Assembly (NCBI RefSeq): GCF_003012795.1
Contig: NZ_PXYH01000005.1
Span: 114,518-178,517 of the forward strand
DNA length: 64,000 bases
Origin: Zobellella taiwanensis
GTDB lineage: Bacteria; Pseudomonadota; Gammaproteobacteria; Enterobacterales; Aeromonadaceae
Direction of reading: 5' to 3'
Below the pieces are notes generated by a model. The model was not told where the DNA came from. It saw only the letters and a program-made list of their open reading frames with translations, and did no database searches. The first letter of the stretch is position 1. Every line of letters starts with the position of its first letter. Made by a program: the position numbers and the translations under genes. Below are positions 8,832 to 20,972 of this stretch, piece after piece.

Positions 8832-8952
8832 GGGGACTGGGGACTGAATACACTCACTGCCGAATCCCGAATCCCGAATCCCGAATCCCGAATCCCGAAT
8901 CCCGAATCCCGAATCCCGAATCCCGAATCCCGAATCCCGAATCCCGCATTCC
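8832..8952. repeat. Heptad tandem repeat locus B: 12 perfect AATCCCG units
   Basis: Twelve uninterrupted AATCCCG units fill 8863-8946. A short G-rich left arm, TGGGGAC twice, lies at 8831-8844, just after the stop of the TauE/SafE gene. The same left-G, right-C plan as locus A, but the unit is CCCGAAT rather than CCCCAAT. Located between converging genes, followed by a bidirectional terminator. Confidence 0.96.
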
Positions 8953-8960
8953 GGGCACAA

Positions 8961-8986
8961 AAAAGCCCGCGAACACGCGGGCTTTT
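8961..8986. terminator. Bidirectional intrinsic terminator between tauE-like gene and prs
   Basis: Stem AAAAGCCCGC / GCGGGCTTTT with a six-base loop and A/T runs on both sides. Serves both converging genes. Confidence 0.92.
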
Positions 8987-9014
8987 TAGACTTTCAGCTT
9001 CTAGCTTTCAGCCA

Positions 9015-9962
9015 TCAGTGCTCGAACATGGCGGAGATGGACTCTTCGTTGCTGATGCGGCGGATAGCCTCGGCCAGCATGGGGGACAGGGTCAGCTGCT
9101 TGACCTTGTCCAGCGCCCGTATCTCGTCGGTCAGCGGGATGGAGTCGGTGATGATCACCTCGTCGATGACCGAGTCCTTGATGTTCTGGGCGGCATTGCC
9201 GGAGAAGACGGCGTGGGTGGCGTAGGCGAACACCCGCTTGGCGCCGCGCTCCTTCAGGGCTTCGGCGGCCTTGCACAGGGTGCCGCCGGTGTCGATCATG
9301 TCGTCGACAATCACGCAGTCACGGCCTTCCACATCACCGATCAGGTGCATTACCTGGGATACGTTGGCGCGCGGACGGCGCTTGTCGATGATGGCGATGT
9401 CGGTTTCGTCCAGCAGCTTGGCCACGGCACGGGCCCGCACCACACCACCGATATCGGGGGAAACCACCACGGCGTTGTTCAGGTTTTTGGCCTTCATGTC
9501 TTCCAGCAGCACCGGGGTACCGAACACGTTGTCCACCGGCACGTCGAAGAAGCCCTGGATCTGCTCGGCATGCAGGTCAACGGTCAGCACCCGGTCAACA
9601 CCCACGCTGGACAGGAAATCGGCCACCACCTTGGCGGTGATCGGCACCCGGGCGGAACGCACCCGCCGGTCCTGGCGGGCATAGCCGAAGTAGGGGATCA
9701 CCGCGGTGATACGACCGGCGGAGGCACGACGAAGGGCATCCACCATGACGATCAGTTCCATCAGGTTGTCGTTGGTGGGCGCACAGGTGGACTGGATGAT
9801 GAAGACATCGCCGCCACGTACATTTTCATTGATTTGTACGCTGATTTCGCCGTCGCTGAAGCGGCCGACATCGGCAGCACTCAGTTTGATAAAGAGACGA
9901 TCGGCGATACGTTGGGCGAGTTCCGGCGTTGCATTACCAGCAAACAGCTTCATGTCGGGCAC
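9015..9962 (-). CDS. prs: Ribose-phosphate pyrophosphokinase
   Basis: 315 residues, nearly identical in layout to E. coli Prs. Makes PRPP from ribose-5-phosphate and ATP for purine, pyrimidine, NAD, histidine and tryptophan synthesis. The catalytic flexible loop [10 protein letters not shown] and PRPP-binding loop DDMIDTGGT are intact. Starts with GTG (GTG CCC GAC ATG AAG), as in E. coli. It lies 238 bases downstream of ispE, leaving a long leader. Confidence 0.98.
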   Translation of the reverse strand: MPDMKLFAGNATPELAQRIADRLFIKLSAADVGRFSDGEISVQINENVRGGDVFIIQSTCAPTNDNLMELIVMVDALRRASAGRITAVIPYFGYARQDRRVRSARVPITAKVVADFLSSVGVDRVLTVDLHAEQIQGFFDVPVDNVFGTPVLLEDMKAKNLNNAVVVSPDIGGVVRARAVAKLLDETDIAIIDKRRPRANVSQVMHLIGDVEGRDCVIVDDMIDTGGTLCKAAEALKERGAKRVFAYATHAVFSGNAAQNIKDSVIDEVIITDSIPLTDEIRALDKVKQLTLSPMLAEAIRRISNEESISAMFEH

Positions 9963-10200
9963 GGTTGAAAACCTCGGGGTTGTTTCATGGGTGGCGAGAC
10001 TGGACGGGGCCGTGAACCCGTGTCGCGGACCCAGGGTCCGCTATCCAGCCCTTTTTTGGAATTCTGGGTTCGGAGCGCCCTGCAGGCGGCCGGGCGAGAA
10101 GGCCCGGACGGCAAGTCGGCCATGGCCGTGTCGTCCTGCAGGCGACTGCCGCAGCGGATTGACCCTCGGGATAAGGGAGAAGGCGGGCCCACCCCCACCT
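9963..10200 (-). other. Long leader between ispE and prs, no gene seen
   Basis: 238 GC-rich bases without a credible reading frame. The palindrome CCTGCAGG occurs twice (10079-10086 and 10135-10142), along with GGCC-rich dyads near 10095-10130. E. coli prs also has a long untranslated leader. No known riboswitch motif was recognised. Confidence 0.4.
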
Positions 10201-11082
10201 TCATGCCATCGCTGCCTGGTCTTTCTTGTCCGATGACGGTCCCCGATCCAGTACCGCCAGGGCAGTCTGCAGGGGAGAGCGGTTGCAGCCCTTGGCCACG
10301 AAACCCTGGCTGCCGGGTGGCGCCTTTGCCAGCACGTTTTCGGCCGCTTCGCGGCTGTTGAAACTGGCAAAAACACAGGCGCCGGTGCCCGTCATTCTTG
10401 ACGGCGCGTATTCTAGCAACCAGCCGAGGAGCTTGGCAACCTCGGGCCGGCGCTTTTTGACCAGGGCCTCGCAATCGTTTTCCCAGGGCAGGGACAGGCG
10501 TTGTTCCAGGCTCAGCACCGGGCTGGAACGGGGCAGAGCCGGGTCCTGGAACACGGCGGCGGTAGCCACTTCCACCCCCGGATTGAGCACCAGATACCAG
10601 GGCTCGGGCGGGGTGGCCGGAGTCAGCCGCTCGCCCACGCCTTCGGCAAAGGCGGCCTGTCCGTGGATAAAGACGGGCACGTCGGCGCCCAACTGCAGGC
10701 CGAGCCGGGCCAGTTGCGGCAGGGTCAGCCCCAGCCGCCACAACCGGTTGAGGGCCACCAGGGTGGTGGCGGCATCGCTGGAGCCGCCACCCAGGCCACC
10801 GCCCATGGGCAGCCGTTTGGTCAGATGGATACGCGCACCCTTGGTGCAGCCGGTCTTGCTCTGCAGCAGGCGGGCGGCGCGAATAATGAGGTTTTGCTCC
10901 GGCGCCAGCCCGGGCAGGGCGGGGCCCAGGGCCAGCTCGCCATCGGGGGCCGGCTCGAAGCCGAGTTCGTCGCCGTGATCCAGGAACTGGAACAGGGTCT
11001 GCAGGTTGTGGTAGCCGTCATCGCGCCGGCCGGTGACATAAAGGAAGAGATTGAGCTTGGCGGGGGCGGGCAGTGTCATCAT
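10201..11082 (-). CDS. ispE: 4-diphosphocytidyl-2-C-methyl-D-erythritol kinase
   Basis: 293 residues from the first of two adjacent ATGs, which overlap the lolB stop. GHMP kinase that phosphorylates CDP-methylerythritol in the MEP isoprenoid pathway. The ATP-binding P-loop [13 protein letters not shown] is at residues 92-104, and the N-terminal [16 protein letters not shown] is typical. A polar, low-complexity C-terminal tail ([11 protein letters not shown]) extends a little beyond E. coli IspE. Forms a lolB-ispE unit, then prs. Confidence 0.96.
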   Translation of the reverse strand: MMTLPAPAKLNLFLYVTGRRDDGYHNLQTLFQFLDHGDELGFEPAPDGELALGPALPGLAPEQNLIIRAARLLQSKTGCTKGARIHLTKRLPMGGGLGGGSSDAATTLVALNRLWRLGLTLPQLARLGLQLGADVPVFIHGQAAFAEGVGERLTPATPPEPWYLVLNPGVEVATAAVFQDPALPRSSPVLSLEQRLSLPWENDCEALVKKRRPEVAKLLGWLLEYAPSRMTGTGACVFASFNSREAAENVLAKAPPGSQGFVAKGCNRSPLQTALAVLDRGPSSDKKDQAAMA

Positions 11083-11657
11083 GGGTTCAGCTCCCACTGG
11101 CTGATGGCCAGGCGCAGGGTAGTGGTGTTGTGGCTAAGATCCATCCGGCTCGGCAGCCAGAGGCCATCGATACGGGTATAGCCCAGGTAGTCGAGTCGCC
11201 AGCCATGGGCGCGGACGGTTTTCGGCCGTCCGTCAGCATCGTATTCAACCTGGTCCGCCTCACCGGGCAGGCCCTTGATCCAGTGGGCCAGTTGCTCCAC
11301 CGGCAGATCCCAGCCGGTCAGGCGGTATACCAGATCGCGGGCGTTGTCGGCGCTATGCCGTTGTCCCTCGCTGTCGATCAGTTGAATGGTGCCCCGGCGG
11401 CGGCTGAGATCGAGTGCCCGCTTGCCGACCACGTTGGTCAGGTTCATCCGGTAGTCGTCGCGCTCCTGGCGCCAGAACAGGCTCAGGCTGCCGCGTTCGT
11501 CGGGGGTGATGATGCCCAGACGGGCCGACAGCTGCCAATCGCGCAGTTGCTCCAGGGTCGACTGCTGGGCCTGCCAGGAGCCGGCGGGAGCTTCCTGTGC
11601 CCGGTAGGCACAGCCGGAAAGCAATAACAGGGCAACACACATCAACAGGGCTCGCAC
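11079..11657 (-). CDS. lolB: Outer-membrane lipoprotein receptor LolB
   Basis: 192 residues from GTG 11657, chosen because GGGAG lies eight bases upstream and it gives a proper lipoprotein signal, [16 protein letters not shown], with lipobox LSGC and lipidated Cys16. Inserts lipoproteins delivered by LolA into the outer membrane. The WQLSARLGI and [10 protein letters not shown] segments are typical. Stop overlaps the ispE start (ATGATGA), so translation is coupled. Divergent from hemA, as in E. coli. Confidence 0.94.
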   Translation of the reverse strand: MRALLMCVALLLLSGCAYRAQEAPAGSWQAQQSTLEQLRDWQLSARLGIITPDERGSLSLFWRQERDDYRMNLTNVVGKRALDLSRRRGTIQLIDSEGQRHSADNARDLVYRLTGWDLPVEQLAHWIKGLPGEADQVEYDADGRPKTVRAHGWRLDYLGYTRIDGLWLPSRMDLSHNTTTLRLAISQWELNP

Positions 11658-11785
11658 AGCCGGATCTCCCGCAACGGACAAGGGCGGCCAGTATAAGGGC
11701 AAGGTCGGCGCCTTTTAAAGCCTTACCCTTTCTCGTACAATAGCCGGCTACTTGGGAAAGACGTTGCGAGCCGCAAAATACCCTC

Positions 11786-13045
11786 ATGAGCCTGCTGGTA
11801 CTGGGAATCAATCATAAGACCGCCTCGGTCGCCCTGCGCGAGCGGGTGGCGTTCGGGCCCGATATCGCCCCCAAGGCGCTGCAGGAGCTGATAGGCACCC
11901 AGGGCGTCGAAGAAGCGGTGATCGTTTCCACCTGCAACCGCACCGAACTTTACTGCTGCCTGGATCCCCAGGGGCAAAGCGATGCCGTGCGCCACTGGCT
12001 GCAGCATTTTCACCACCTGGATGAAGACGAACTGACCTCCTGCCTGTACCAGCATCAGGGCGAAGAGGCGGTGCGCCACCTGATGCGGGTGGCCTGTGGC
12101 CTGGACTCCTTGGTGCTGGGCGAGCCGCAGATCCTGGGCCAGATCAAGCAGGCCTACAGCCAGTCGCACCAGGCCGGCGGTCTCAAGGGCATTCTCGAGC
12201 GGTTGTTCCAGAAGTCGTTTTCGGTGGCCAAGCGGGTACGAACCGAAACCGAGATCGGCGCCAGCGCGGTGTCGGTGGCCTTTGCCGCCGTCAGCCTGGC
12301 CAAGCGCATTTTTTCGGATCTGGGGCGCACCAGGGTGCTGCTGGTGGGGGCGGGCGAAACCGTCGAACTGGTAGCGCGCCACCTGAAGGAGCAGTCGGTC
12401 ACCCGCATGACGGTCGCCAACCGTACCCTGGAGCGGGCCCAGAACCTGGCGCGGGAATTCGAGGCCGAGGTGATCACCCTGGAGCAGATCCCCGAGCACC
12501 TGCCCCAGGCCGACATCGTCATCAGTTCCACCGCCAGTCCCCTGCCCATCATCGGCAAGGGCATGGTGGAGCGGGCGCTCAAGGTCCGCCGCCATCAGCC
12601 CATACTGCTGGTGGATATCGCCGTGCCGCGGGATATCGAGCCCGAGGTGGACGAGCTGAACGACGCCTACCTGTACACTGTGGATGACCTGCAGGGCATC
12701 ATCGAGCAGAACCTGGAGGCCCGCAGGCGCGCCGCCGGCCAGGCGGAACGCATCATACTAGAGGAGCGGGACCAGTTTATGGGCTGGTTCCGTTCGCTCA
12801 AGTCGGTGGACTTGATCCGCGACTATCGCCACGGGGCGGAGAGGATGCGCGAACAGGAACTCGGCCGGGCCCTGCAGGCCCTGGACCAGGGCGAGGATCC
12901 GGCCAAAATCATGACAGAGCTGGCCCGGCGCCTGACCAACAAACTGATTCATACTCCCACCCAGGCGCTGGCCCAGGCGGGCAAGGACGGCGATCAGGAA
13001 CTCCTGGCCGTACTGGCCCACAGCCTGGGCCTGGGCCAGCGCTGA
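11786..13045 (+). CDS. hemA: Glutamyl-tRNA reductase
   Basis: 419 residues. First committed step of C5-pathway tetrapyrrole synthesis: reduces glutamyl-tRNA to glutamate-1-semialdehyde. The catalytic Cys50 lies in STCNRTE, the NADPH fold has [14 protein letters not shown] near residues 190-205, and a C-terminal helical dimerisation domain follows. TACAAT at 11736-11741 could serve as -10. Followed by prfA after 25 bases; the hemA-prfA-prmC order is conserved. Confidence 0.98.
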   Translation: MSLLVLGINHKTASVALRERVAFGPDIAPKALQELIGTQGVEEAVIVSTCNRTELYCCLDPQGQSDAVRHWLQHFHHLDEDELTSCLYQHQGEEAVRHLMRVACGLDSLVLGEPQILGQIKQAYSQSHQAGGLKGILERLFQKSFSVAKRVRTETEIGASAVSVAFAAVSLAKRIFSDLGRTRVLLVGAGETVELVARHLKEQSVTRMTVANRTLERAQNLAREFEAEVITLEQIPEHLPQADIVISSTASPLPIIGKGMVERALKVRRHQPILLVDIAVPRDIEPEVDELNDAYLYTVDDLQGIIEQNLEARRRAAGQAERIILEERDQFMGWFRSLKSVDLIRDYRHGAERMREQELGRALQALDQGEDPAKIMTELARRLTNKLIHTPTQALAQAGKDGDQELLAVLAHSLGLGQR

Positions 13046-13070
13046 CAAGGCCCCCGGCCGCGAGACACCG

Positions 13071-14156
13071 ATGAACGAATCCATACTGAAGAAACTGGAA
13101 GGCCTGCAGGAGCGCTACCAAGAGGTGCAGGCGCTGCTCGGCGAGGCCTCCGTCATCAACAACCAGGAGCAGTACCGGGCCCTGACCCGGGAATACGCCC
13201 AGCTGGAAGGCGTGGTGGGCTGTTTCGGCCGCTACCGCCAGGCCGAGGCCGATCTGGCCGGCGCGCGGGAAATGCTGGCGGAAGACGACGCCGAGCTCAG
13301 GGCCATGGCCGAAGAGGAAATCGACGCCGCCGAGTCCGCCATCGAGGAGCTGGGCCGGGAGCTGCAGATCCTGCTGCTGCCCAGGGATCCCAAGGACGAC
13401 AACAACTGTTTTCTGGAAATCCGCGCCGGGGCCGGCGGCGACGAAGCCGCCATCTTTGCCGGCGATCTGTTCCGCATGTACAGCCGCTACGCCGAGATCC
13501 AACGCTGGCGTATCGAGATCGTCAGCGCCAGCGAGGGTGAACACGGCGGCTTCAAGGAGATCATCGTGCGTGTCGAGGGGTCCGGTGCCTACGGCAAGCT
13601 CAAGTTCGAGTCCGGCGGCCACCGGGTGCAGCGGGTGCCCGAAACCGAATCCCAGGGCCGTATCCATACCTCCGCCTGTACGGTGGCGGTGCTGCCCGAG
13701 ATCCCCGAGGCCGAAGCCCCCGAGATCAACCCGGCGGATCTGAAGGTGGACACCTTCCGCGCCTCCGGCGCCGGCGGCCAGCACGTCAACAAGACCGACT
13801 CGGCCATCCGCATCACCCACCTGCCCACCGGCATGGTGGTGGAATGCCAGGACGAGCGCTCCCAGCACAAGAACCGGGCCAAGGCCATGGCGGTGCTGGC
13901 CTCGCGCCTGGCCCAGGCGGAGCAGGACAAACGCCATGCGGAGGAGCAGAATACCCGGCGCAACCTGCTCGGCAGCGGCGATCGCTCCGATCGTATCCGC
14001 ACCTACAACTATCCCCAGGGGCGGGTATCGGATCACCGTATCAACCTCACCCTGTACCGGCTGAGCGAAGTGCTCGAAGGCCAGCTCGACATGCTGACCC
14101 AGCCGATACTGCAGGAGCACCAGGCCGACCTGCTGGCCGCCCTGGCGGGACAGTAA
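13071..14156 (+). CDS. prfA: Peptide chain release factor 1
   Basis: 361 residues. Reads UAA and UAG and triggers peptide release. The codon-recognition tripeptide is P-E-T ([10 protein letters not shown], about residue 189), fitting the RF1 P-x-T rule. The catalytic GGQ is at about residues 236-238 in [12 protein letters not shown]. The stop directly abuts the prmC ATG; PrmC methylates this same GGQ glutamine. Confidence 0.98.
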   Translation: MNESILKKLEGLQERYQEVQALLGEASVINNQEQYRALTREYAQLEGVVGCFGRYRQAEADLAGAREMLAEDDAELRAMAEEEIDAAESAIEELGRELQILLLPRDPKDDNNCFLEIRAGAGGDEAAIFAGDLFRMYSRYAEIQRWRIEIVSASEGEHGGFKEIIVRVEGSGAYGKLKFESGGHRVQRVPETESQGRIHTSACTVAVLPEIPEAEAPEINPADLKVDTFRASGAGGQHVNKTDSAIRITHLPTGMVVECQDERSQHKNRAKAMAVLASRLAQAEQDKRHAEEQNTRRNLLGSGDRSDRIRTYNYPQGRVSDHRINLTLYRLSEVLEGQLDMLTQPILQEHQADLLAALAGQ

Positions 14157-15014
14157 ATGACCCTGGCCGAGCTGCGCCAACGGCTGCGCGAACAGCTGGC
14201 GGGGGGCGAGTCGCCCGCCCTGGATACGGACGTGCTGCTGTGCCATGTGCTGGGCAAGCCGAGGAGTTTCCTGCTGGCCTGGCCTGAATACCCGGTCGCA
14301 CCGGGCGAACAGGCCGAACTGGCCGCCCTGGTGGCCCGGCGGCGGCAGGGCGAGCCGGTGGCGCACCTCACCGGCCGGCGCGAGTTCTGGTCGCTGGAGC
14401 TCGAGGTCACCCCCGACACCCTGATCCCCCGGCCCGATACCGAGCTGATGATAGACGCTGCCCTGGCGCGGCTGCCGGCCGGCCCCGCTGCCCTGGCGGA
14501 CCTGGGCACCGGCACCGGCGCCATTGCCCTGGCGCTGAAAAGCGAGCGCCCCGAATACACTGTGCTGGCGGTGGAGTTCAACCCGGCGGCGGCGGCCCTG
14601 GCCCGGCGCAACAGTGAACGGCTGGGGCTGGCCATAGAGGTGCGCGAGGGCAGCTGGTTTGCCCCCCTGGCCGGCCTGCGCTTTCACATGATCCTGTCCA
14701 ACCCGCCCTATATCGATGCCGCCGATCCCCATCTGCGGCAGGGGGATGTACGTTTTGAACCCACCTCGGCACTGGTGGCGGAAGAAGAAGGGCTGGCGGA
14801 TCTGCGCCACCTGGTCGAACAGGCGCCCGTCTACCTGGAAGCCGGCGGCTGGCTGCTGCTCGAGCACGGCTGGCAACAGGGGAAGTCGGTGCGGGCGCTG
14901 CTGTCCGGGCAAGGTTTTGCCCGGATCGAGACCCTGCGCGACTACGGCGGCCAGGAACGGATTTCATTGGGCCAGTGGCCCGGGAGGCAAGATGTTGAAA
15001 ACCCAGGTCAGTGA
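14157..15014 (+). CDS. prmC: Release-factor glutamine methyltransferase PrmC
   Basis: 285 residues. SAM-dependent N5-methylation of the GGQ glutamine of RF1 and RF2. SAM motif ADLGTGTGAIALAL near residue 115 and substrate motif NPPYI near 182 are intact. Starts immediately after the prfA stop. E. coli has sirB2 (ychQ) next; here sirB1 follows directly. Confidence 0.97.
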   Translation: MTLAELRQRLREQLAGGESPALDTDVLLCHVLGKPRSFLLAWPEYPVAPGEQAELAALVARRRQGEPVAHLTGRREFWSLELEVTPDTLIPRPDTELMIDAALARLPAGPAALADLGTGTGAIALALKSERPEYTVLAVEFNPAAAALARRNSERLGLAIEVREGSWFAPLAGLRFHMILSNPPYIDAADPHLRQGDVRFEPTSALVAEEEGLADLRHLVEQAPVYLEAGGWLLLEHGWQQGKSVRALLSGQGFARIETLRDYGGQERISLGQWPGRQDVENPGQ

Positions 15015-15045
15015 CGGCTGGGCGGGCCCAGAGCCGAGGAGCCCC

Positions 15046-16655
<1,610 letters not shown>

Positions 16656-16679
16656 GCCGGACGGGATAGCTCGCTCTTC

Positions 16680-16707
16680 ACAAAGGCGGCCGGGGGGCCG
16701 CCTTTGT
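16680..16707 (+). terminator. Intrinsic terminator after kdsA
   Basis: Twelve-base perfect stem ACAAAGGCGGCC / GGCCGCCTTTGT with a GGGG loop. Ends the hemA-to-kdsA transcript. Confidence 0.85.
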
Positions 16708-16800
16708 GTTTCTCAATGGTTGAGCCGGATCGCCGAGTTATTTAGAATAGCCGTCCAGCCGTATTTATGGCTTCAATCATCCGACGGGATCCAGCCGGCA

Positions 16801-17265
16801 ATGAGTGACAACCTCGACCAATTCGATCGCAAAATACTCGCCATCGTGCAGCGCAACTGCCTGACCCGCAGCGAAGTCATCGCCGAAGAGATAGGGCTGT
16901 CGCCGTCGGCGGTGCAGCGGCGGCTGAAGCGGCTGCGCCAGAGCCGGGTGATCAGCGCCGACGTGGCGGTGGTCGACAACCGCAAGCTCGACAACCTGAT
17001 GACCTTTATCGTCGGCCTGGAAATCGAGCGGGAAAACTACCCGGTGATGGACAGGTTCATGCGCTGGGCCCAGGGCCAGGACACCTTTCAGCAGATTTTC
17101 TACGTGACCGGCGCGGTGGATCTGGTGGCGGTGATCCTGGCGCGGGACGTGACCGAATTCGACGCCATCGCCGAAGCCACCATGAGCCAGTTTCCGGAAA
17201 TCAAGCGCATGAACACCAATGTGGTGCTCAATGTGCTGAAATCCGGGCTGCACCTGCCGCTCTGA
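16801..17265 (+). CDS. Lrp/AsnC-family transcriptional regulator
   Basis: 154 residues. N-terminal winged helix-turn-helix (LDQFDRKILAIVQRN, then SPSAVQRRLKRLR) and a C-terminal RAM ligand-binding domain (DLVAVILARDVTEFD). Such proteins sense amino acids and bind DNA as octamers. It ends three bases from the convergent homocysteine methyltransferase of an amino-acid transport operon, so that operon is a plausible target. ATG 16801 is preferred because it begins the typical short N-terminus. Confidence 0.88.
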   Translation: MSDNLDQFDRKILAIVQRNCLTRSEVIAEEIGLSPSAVQRRLKRLRQSRVISADVAVVDNRKLDNLMTFIVGLEIERENYPVMDRFMRWAQGQDTFQQIFYVTGAVDLVAVILARDVTEFDAIAEATMSQFPEIKRMNTNVVLNVLKSGLHLPL

Positions 17266-17268
17266 CCC

Positions 17269-18222
17269 TTATCCCGCCGCCGGGCGCAGCAGGGCGGCCA
17301 CGGCGGCGATGTCCGCCGGCGAGGTGCGGCAGCAGCCGCCGATAAGGGCGGCGCCTTCCCGCTGCCAGCGTCCGGCGGCCAGGGCGAACTGTTCGCTGTC
17401 GGCCGGGCCGTGCCAGCACTTGTGGCCGGCGTCGTACTGCTCGCCGGAGTTGGGGTAGACCAGCAGCGGCTTGGCGGTGGCGCCCCGCACCGATTTCAGC
17501 AGCCCGGGCACGTGCTCGGGGGCGGTGCAGTTGAGGCCCAGCGCCACCACCGAGTCGAAGGGGGCCAGGGCCGTGACGCAGTCGCGCAGCCGCTCGCCCT
17601 GGCTGTTGTGCTCCGCGTCCTGGCAACTGAAGCTGATCCAGCCGCAGGCGCCGGGATGGGCTTCCATCAGCCGGGCCAGGGCCCGGGCCTCGCTCAGGCA
17701 GGGCAGGGTCTCGCAGGCCAGCAGGTCGGCGCCGGCCGCCAGCAGCACCTCCAGCCGGGGGCGATGAAAGGCCATCAGGCCGGCTTCATCCAGCTCGTAA
17801 TGGCCCCGGTATTCGGAGCCGTCCGCCAGCATGGCGCCGTAGGGGCCTACCGAGGCCGCCACCAGAGGGCGGGGACGCAGGGCGCGCTGTTCGGCGCTCA
17901 ATCCTTGCCAGAAGTCGTCCCGCGCCGCCACCGCCAGTTGCACCGCCCGCTGCATCAGGCCGGCGGCCTGTCCGGCGTCCAGCCCGCGGCGGGCGAAGGC
18001 CTCGAAGGTGGCCTGGTAGCTGGCGGTGATGGCCACATCGGCGCCGGCGGCGAAATAGTCGTGGTGAACGGCGTAGATAAGCTCGGGCTGTTCGATCAGC
18101 ACCTTGGCCGACCACAGCGGATCCTTGAGGTCGCAGCCCCGGCTTTCCAACTCGGTGGCCAGGGCGCCGTCGAGGATGGCCAGGGGAAACTGCGCGAGCA
18201 GGGTTTCAATAGGATTGGTCAT
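17269..18222 (-). CDS. mmuM: Homocysteine S-methyltransferase (MmuM-like)
   Basis: 317 residues. Transfers a methyl group from S-methylmethionine (or SAM) to homocysteine, giving methionine. The three zinc-binding cysteines are visible: Cys232 in GLNC and Cys297-Cys298 in GGCCRTSP. Start at ATG 18222 with AAGG upstream. Last gene of an operon with a polar amino-acid ABC transporter (binding protein, permease, ATPase), which suggests uptake and use of S-methylmethionine. E. coli pairs mmuM with the unrelated permease MmuP. Confidence 0.92.
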   Translation of the reverse strand: MTNPIETLLAQFPLAILDGALATELESRGCDLKDPLWSAKVLIEQPELIYAVHHDYFAAGADVAITASYQATFEAFARRGLDAGQAAGLMQRAVQLAVAARDDFWQGLSAEQRALRPRPLVAASVGPYGAMLADGSEYRGHYELDEAGLMAFHRPRLEVLLAAGADLLACETLPCLSEARALARLMEAHPGACGWISFSCQDAEHNSQGERLRDCVTALAPFDSVVALGLNCTAPEHVPGLLKSVRGATAKPLLVYPNSGEQYDAGHKCWHGPADSEQFALAAGRWQREGAALIGGCCRTSPADIAAVAALLRPAAG

Positions 18223-18259
18223 ACACACCTTGAACAACACCGGCGAGGCGGTGGATGGG

Positions 18260-19009
18260 TTAGAGGATCTGCGATAAGAACTGCCGCAACCGCGGGTGGG
18301 CGGGGCGGTTGAAAAAGCCGTCCGGGGTGTCTTCGGCCAGCAATAGGCCGTCGGCCATAAACAGCACCCGGTCGGCCACTTCCCGGGCGAAGCCCATCTC
18401 GTGGGTGACCACCACCATGGTCATGCCGTCCCGGGCCAGGCCCTTCATCACCTCCAGTACTTCCCCCACCATTTCCGGATCCAGCGCCGAGGTGGGCTCG
18501 TCGAACAGCATGATCTGCGGCTGCATGCACAGGGCCCGGGCGATGGCCACCCGCTGCTGCTGGCCGCCGGACAGCTGGGCGGGGTAGTGGTCCATGCGCT
18601 CGGCCAGGCCCACCTTGGCCAGCAGGCCCCGAGCCTGCTGCTCGACCTCGGCACGGGGACGCCGGGCCACCTTGAGCGGAGCCAGCATCACATTTTGCAG
18701 GGCGGTCTTGTGGGGGAAGAGGTTGAAGCCCTGGAACACCATGCCCACCCGCTCCCTGAGCCGGTTGACGTTGGTGCTGCGGGCATGAATGTCGATGCCT
18801 GCGAGTTCGATGCGCCCGGCGCTGATGCTTTCCAGCCGGTTGAGGGTACGCAGGAAGGTCGATTTGCCCGACCCCGAGGGGCCGACGATCACCACCACTT
18901 CCCCGCGGCGCAGGGTCACCGACACCTGGCTGAGCGCCCGGCAGCCGTTGTCGAACACCTTGTCGACCCGGTGGGCGTGGAGCATGGTTTCTGCGTGTTT
19001 TATCTGCAT
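18260..19009 (-). CDS. Amino-acid ABC transporter ATP-binding protein (GlnQ/HisP type)
   Basis: 249 residues from ATG 19009, with AGGAGA upstream. Walker [10 protein letters not shown] at residues 43-51, signature LSGGQ at 146-150, Walker B LFDEP with Asp170-Glu171. The start lies eight bases after the permease stop. Belongs to the polar-amino-acid uptake (PAAT) subfamily. Energises the importer formed with the genes at 19018 and 20023. Confidence 0.96.
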   Translation of the reverse strand: MQIKHAETMLHAHRVDKVFDNGCRALSQVSVTLRRGEVVVIVGPSGSGKSTFLRTLNRLESISAGRIELAGIDIHARSTNVNRLRERVGMVFQGFNLFPHKTALQNVMLAPLKVARRPRAEVEQQARGLLAKVGLAERMDHYPAQLSGGQQQRVAIARALCMQPQIMLFDEPTSALDPEMVGEVLEVMKGLARDGMTMVVVTHEMGFAREVADRVLFMADGLLLAEDTPDGFFNRPAHPRLRQFLSQIL

Positions 19010-19017
19010 GGGGTCTC

Positions 19018-19968
19018 CTAGTGTCCCGCCGACAGGCGCCGTTCCAGCCGTTGCACCAGCCAGGACAGGGACGCCGTCATCACCAGGTAGAGCAGGGCCA
19101 CGGTGAACCACACCTCGAAGGGGGCGAAGGTGGAGGACACCACTTCCCGGCCGGCCTTGGTCAGGTCGGTGAGGGAGATCACCGACACCAGGGAGGAGTC
19201 CTTGATCAGGTTGATGAACTGGCCGGCCAGGGCCGGCAGGCTGCGCCTGAGCGCCTGGGGCAGCACCACCTCGACCATGGCCCGGCCGTAGCTCATGCCG
19301 AGGGAGCGGGCCGCCTCCATCTGCCCCACCGGCACCGCCTGGATGCCGGCGCGGATGATCTCCGCCACATAGGCGGCGCTGAACAGGGTGAGGGCGGTGG
19401 CGCCGGCGGTGAAGCGATCCAGGGACAGCACGGTGCCGACGAAAAAGTAGATGATGAAGATCTGTACCAGCAGCGGGGTGCCGCGGATGATCTCGATATA
19501 GAGGATGCACAGCCGGCGCAGGGCCGGGTTGGCGGACAGCCGTCCCAGGCCCAACCCCAGGCCGAGCAGGATGGAGCACAGCAATGACACCACCGACAGT
19601 TGCAGCGTCATCACCATGCCATGGAGGATAGGGCCGGCGCGCAGGCTGTCGAGCCTGGCGACTTCGTCCCCCTCGAACAGCAGATCGCCGTCCGCCACCA
19701 GCAGGGTACTGAAGCTGTCCAGCACCAGGGGCGCATCGCCGTGATCGGACACCAGGGTCAGGGTACGGCCGTCGTCGCCCAGTTCGGCCTGGCCGTCGAA
19801 GGGGGCGCGGATGGACTGGGGCGAGCTGTCCACCACATAGGGCAATACCCGCTCCCAGCGCCAGTGGTAGTCGATGCTCTGGGTGGACCAGTAGAGGGCG
19901 CCGGCCAGCATGAGCACCACGCCCACAAAGACCCCGTTCCACAGCCAGCGCTGTTTGGCAGTCTGCAT
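19018..19968 (-). CDS. Amino-acid ABC transporter permease with N-terminal extracytoplasmic insert
   Basis: 316 residues, longer than the usual 215-250 of the PAAT family. The canonical permease begins near residue 105 with [14 protein letters not shown] and has the EAA-type loop [28 protein letters not shown]. Before it are one membrane segment ([18 protein letters not shown]) and about 70 hydrophilic residues. Part of these ([16 protein letters not shown]) resembles the turn of a biotinyl/lipoyl-like fold. The start at 19968 is supported by GGGAA upstream. Confidence 0.93.
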   Translation of the reverse strand: MQTAKQRWLWNGVFVGVVLMLAGALYWSTQSIDYHWRWERVLPYVVDSSPQSIRAPFDGQAELGDDGRTLTLVSDHGDAPLVLDSFSTLLVADGDLLFEGDEVARLDSLRAGPILHGMVMTLQLSVVSLLCSILLGLGLGLGRLSANPALRRLCILYIEIIRGTPLLVQIFIIYFFVGTVLSLDRFTAGATALTLFSAAYVAEIIRAGIQAVPVGQMEAARSLGMSYGRAMVEVVLPQALRRSLPALAGQFINLIKDSSLVSVISLTDLTKAGREVVSSTFAPFEVWFTVALLYLVMTASLSWLVQRLERRLSAGH

Positions 19969-20022
19969 ATTCGTTCCCGTCAAACCCGCCGGCGGCCCGG
20001 GCCGCCGGCAACAACCAGAGGA

Positions 20023-20814
20023 TTACTGTACCCGGCCGACCCAGGCGTCGCTCTTGAACCACTTGTGGTAGAGCCGGTCGTAGCTGCCGTCTTCCCGGAT
20101 CTGACGCAGGTAGTTGTTGAGGAAATTGAGGAAGTCCCCGTCGCCTTTACGCACTGCCCAGCCCAGCGGACCGTAGGTGAAGGCCTGGTCCAGGTGCACC
20201 AGCCGGCCCGGATTCTGGGCGGCGTAGACGGCGTTGTAGCTGATGTCGTAGACGAAGGCGTCGGCCCGGCCGTTGGCCACTTCCTGGGCGGCGTCGGCGG
20301 AGCTTTCGAACAGCCGCACCTTGGCCCGGCCCAGGTGGCGCTTGATGGCGTATTCGCCGGTGGTGCCGAGCTGGGCGGTGACGGTGTAGTTTTCATCGTT
20401 CAGCTGGCGATAGGAGTCGATGCTGTCGGCCAGTGCCGGGCGGATCAGTACCGTCTGGCCAGCGTCGAAATAGGGCTCGGCGAAGTTGACGCTGAGGTTA
20501 CGTTCGGGGGTGACCGTCATGCCCAGGATCAGATCGCACTTGTTGGTCTGCAGGGCGGGGATGATGCCGTCCCAGCCGGTGTTGACCGGCACGAACTCGA
20601 CGTTGACCGACCTGGCCATGGCCTTGGCGATATCGATGTCGAAGCCGATAAAGTCGCCGCCCTTGTCGGTCATTTCGAAGGGCATGTAGCCGGACTCGAA
20701 GCAGAAGCGGAATTCACCGGAGCGTTGGATCTGCTCCAGGGTGGAGCCCTGGGCACCGGCGGCGAACAGGCCGAGGCCGCTGCCCAGCAGGAGAAGGCGG
20801 AGGGTTGTTTTCAT
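20023..20814 (-). CDS. Amino-acid ABC transporter periplasmic binding protein
   Basis: 263 residues with a Sec signal peptide ([23 protein letters not shown]). Solute-binding family 3 features: [16 protein letters not shown], the [11 protein letters not shown] segment, and [23 protein letters not shown]. First gene of the transporter-mmuM operon. The ligand is not readable from sequence; the methionine context favours a methionine-like compound. Confidence 0.94.
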   Translation of the reverse strand: MKTTLRLLLLGSGLGLFAAGAQGSTLEQIQRSGEFRFCFESGYMPFEMTDKGGDFIGFDIDIAKAMARSVNVEFVPVNTGWDGIIPALQTNKCDLILGMTVTPERNLSVNFAEPYFDAGQTVLIRPALADSIDSYRQLNDENYTVTAQLGTTGEYAIKRHLGRAKVRLFESSADAAQEVANGRADAFVYDISYNAVYAAQNPGRLVHLDQAFTYGPLGWAVRKGDGDFLNFLNNYLRQIREDGSYDRLYHKWFKSDAWVGRVQ

Positions 20815-20972
20815 GAGACAGTCCCTGTGGCGAACGAGGCATCGAGGGCGAGGGCCCCGATGGCGATTAACGGAGCCTCGTATTCTAGCGGCTGCGCACG
20901 GGGATATTCCGCGTTATCGGGGAAAAAAGCGGGGAGGAACGGCGCCGGCCGGCACCGTTTCCGGCAGGGGGC

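Noticed and set aside
12909..14912. Long antisense open frame (667 residues) across prfA-prmC
   Set aside because: A typical GC-rich shadow of real genes; the sense strand encodes well-conserved RF1 and PrmC.
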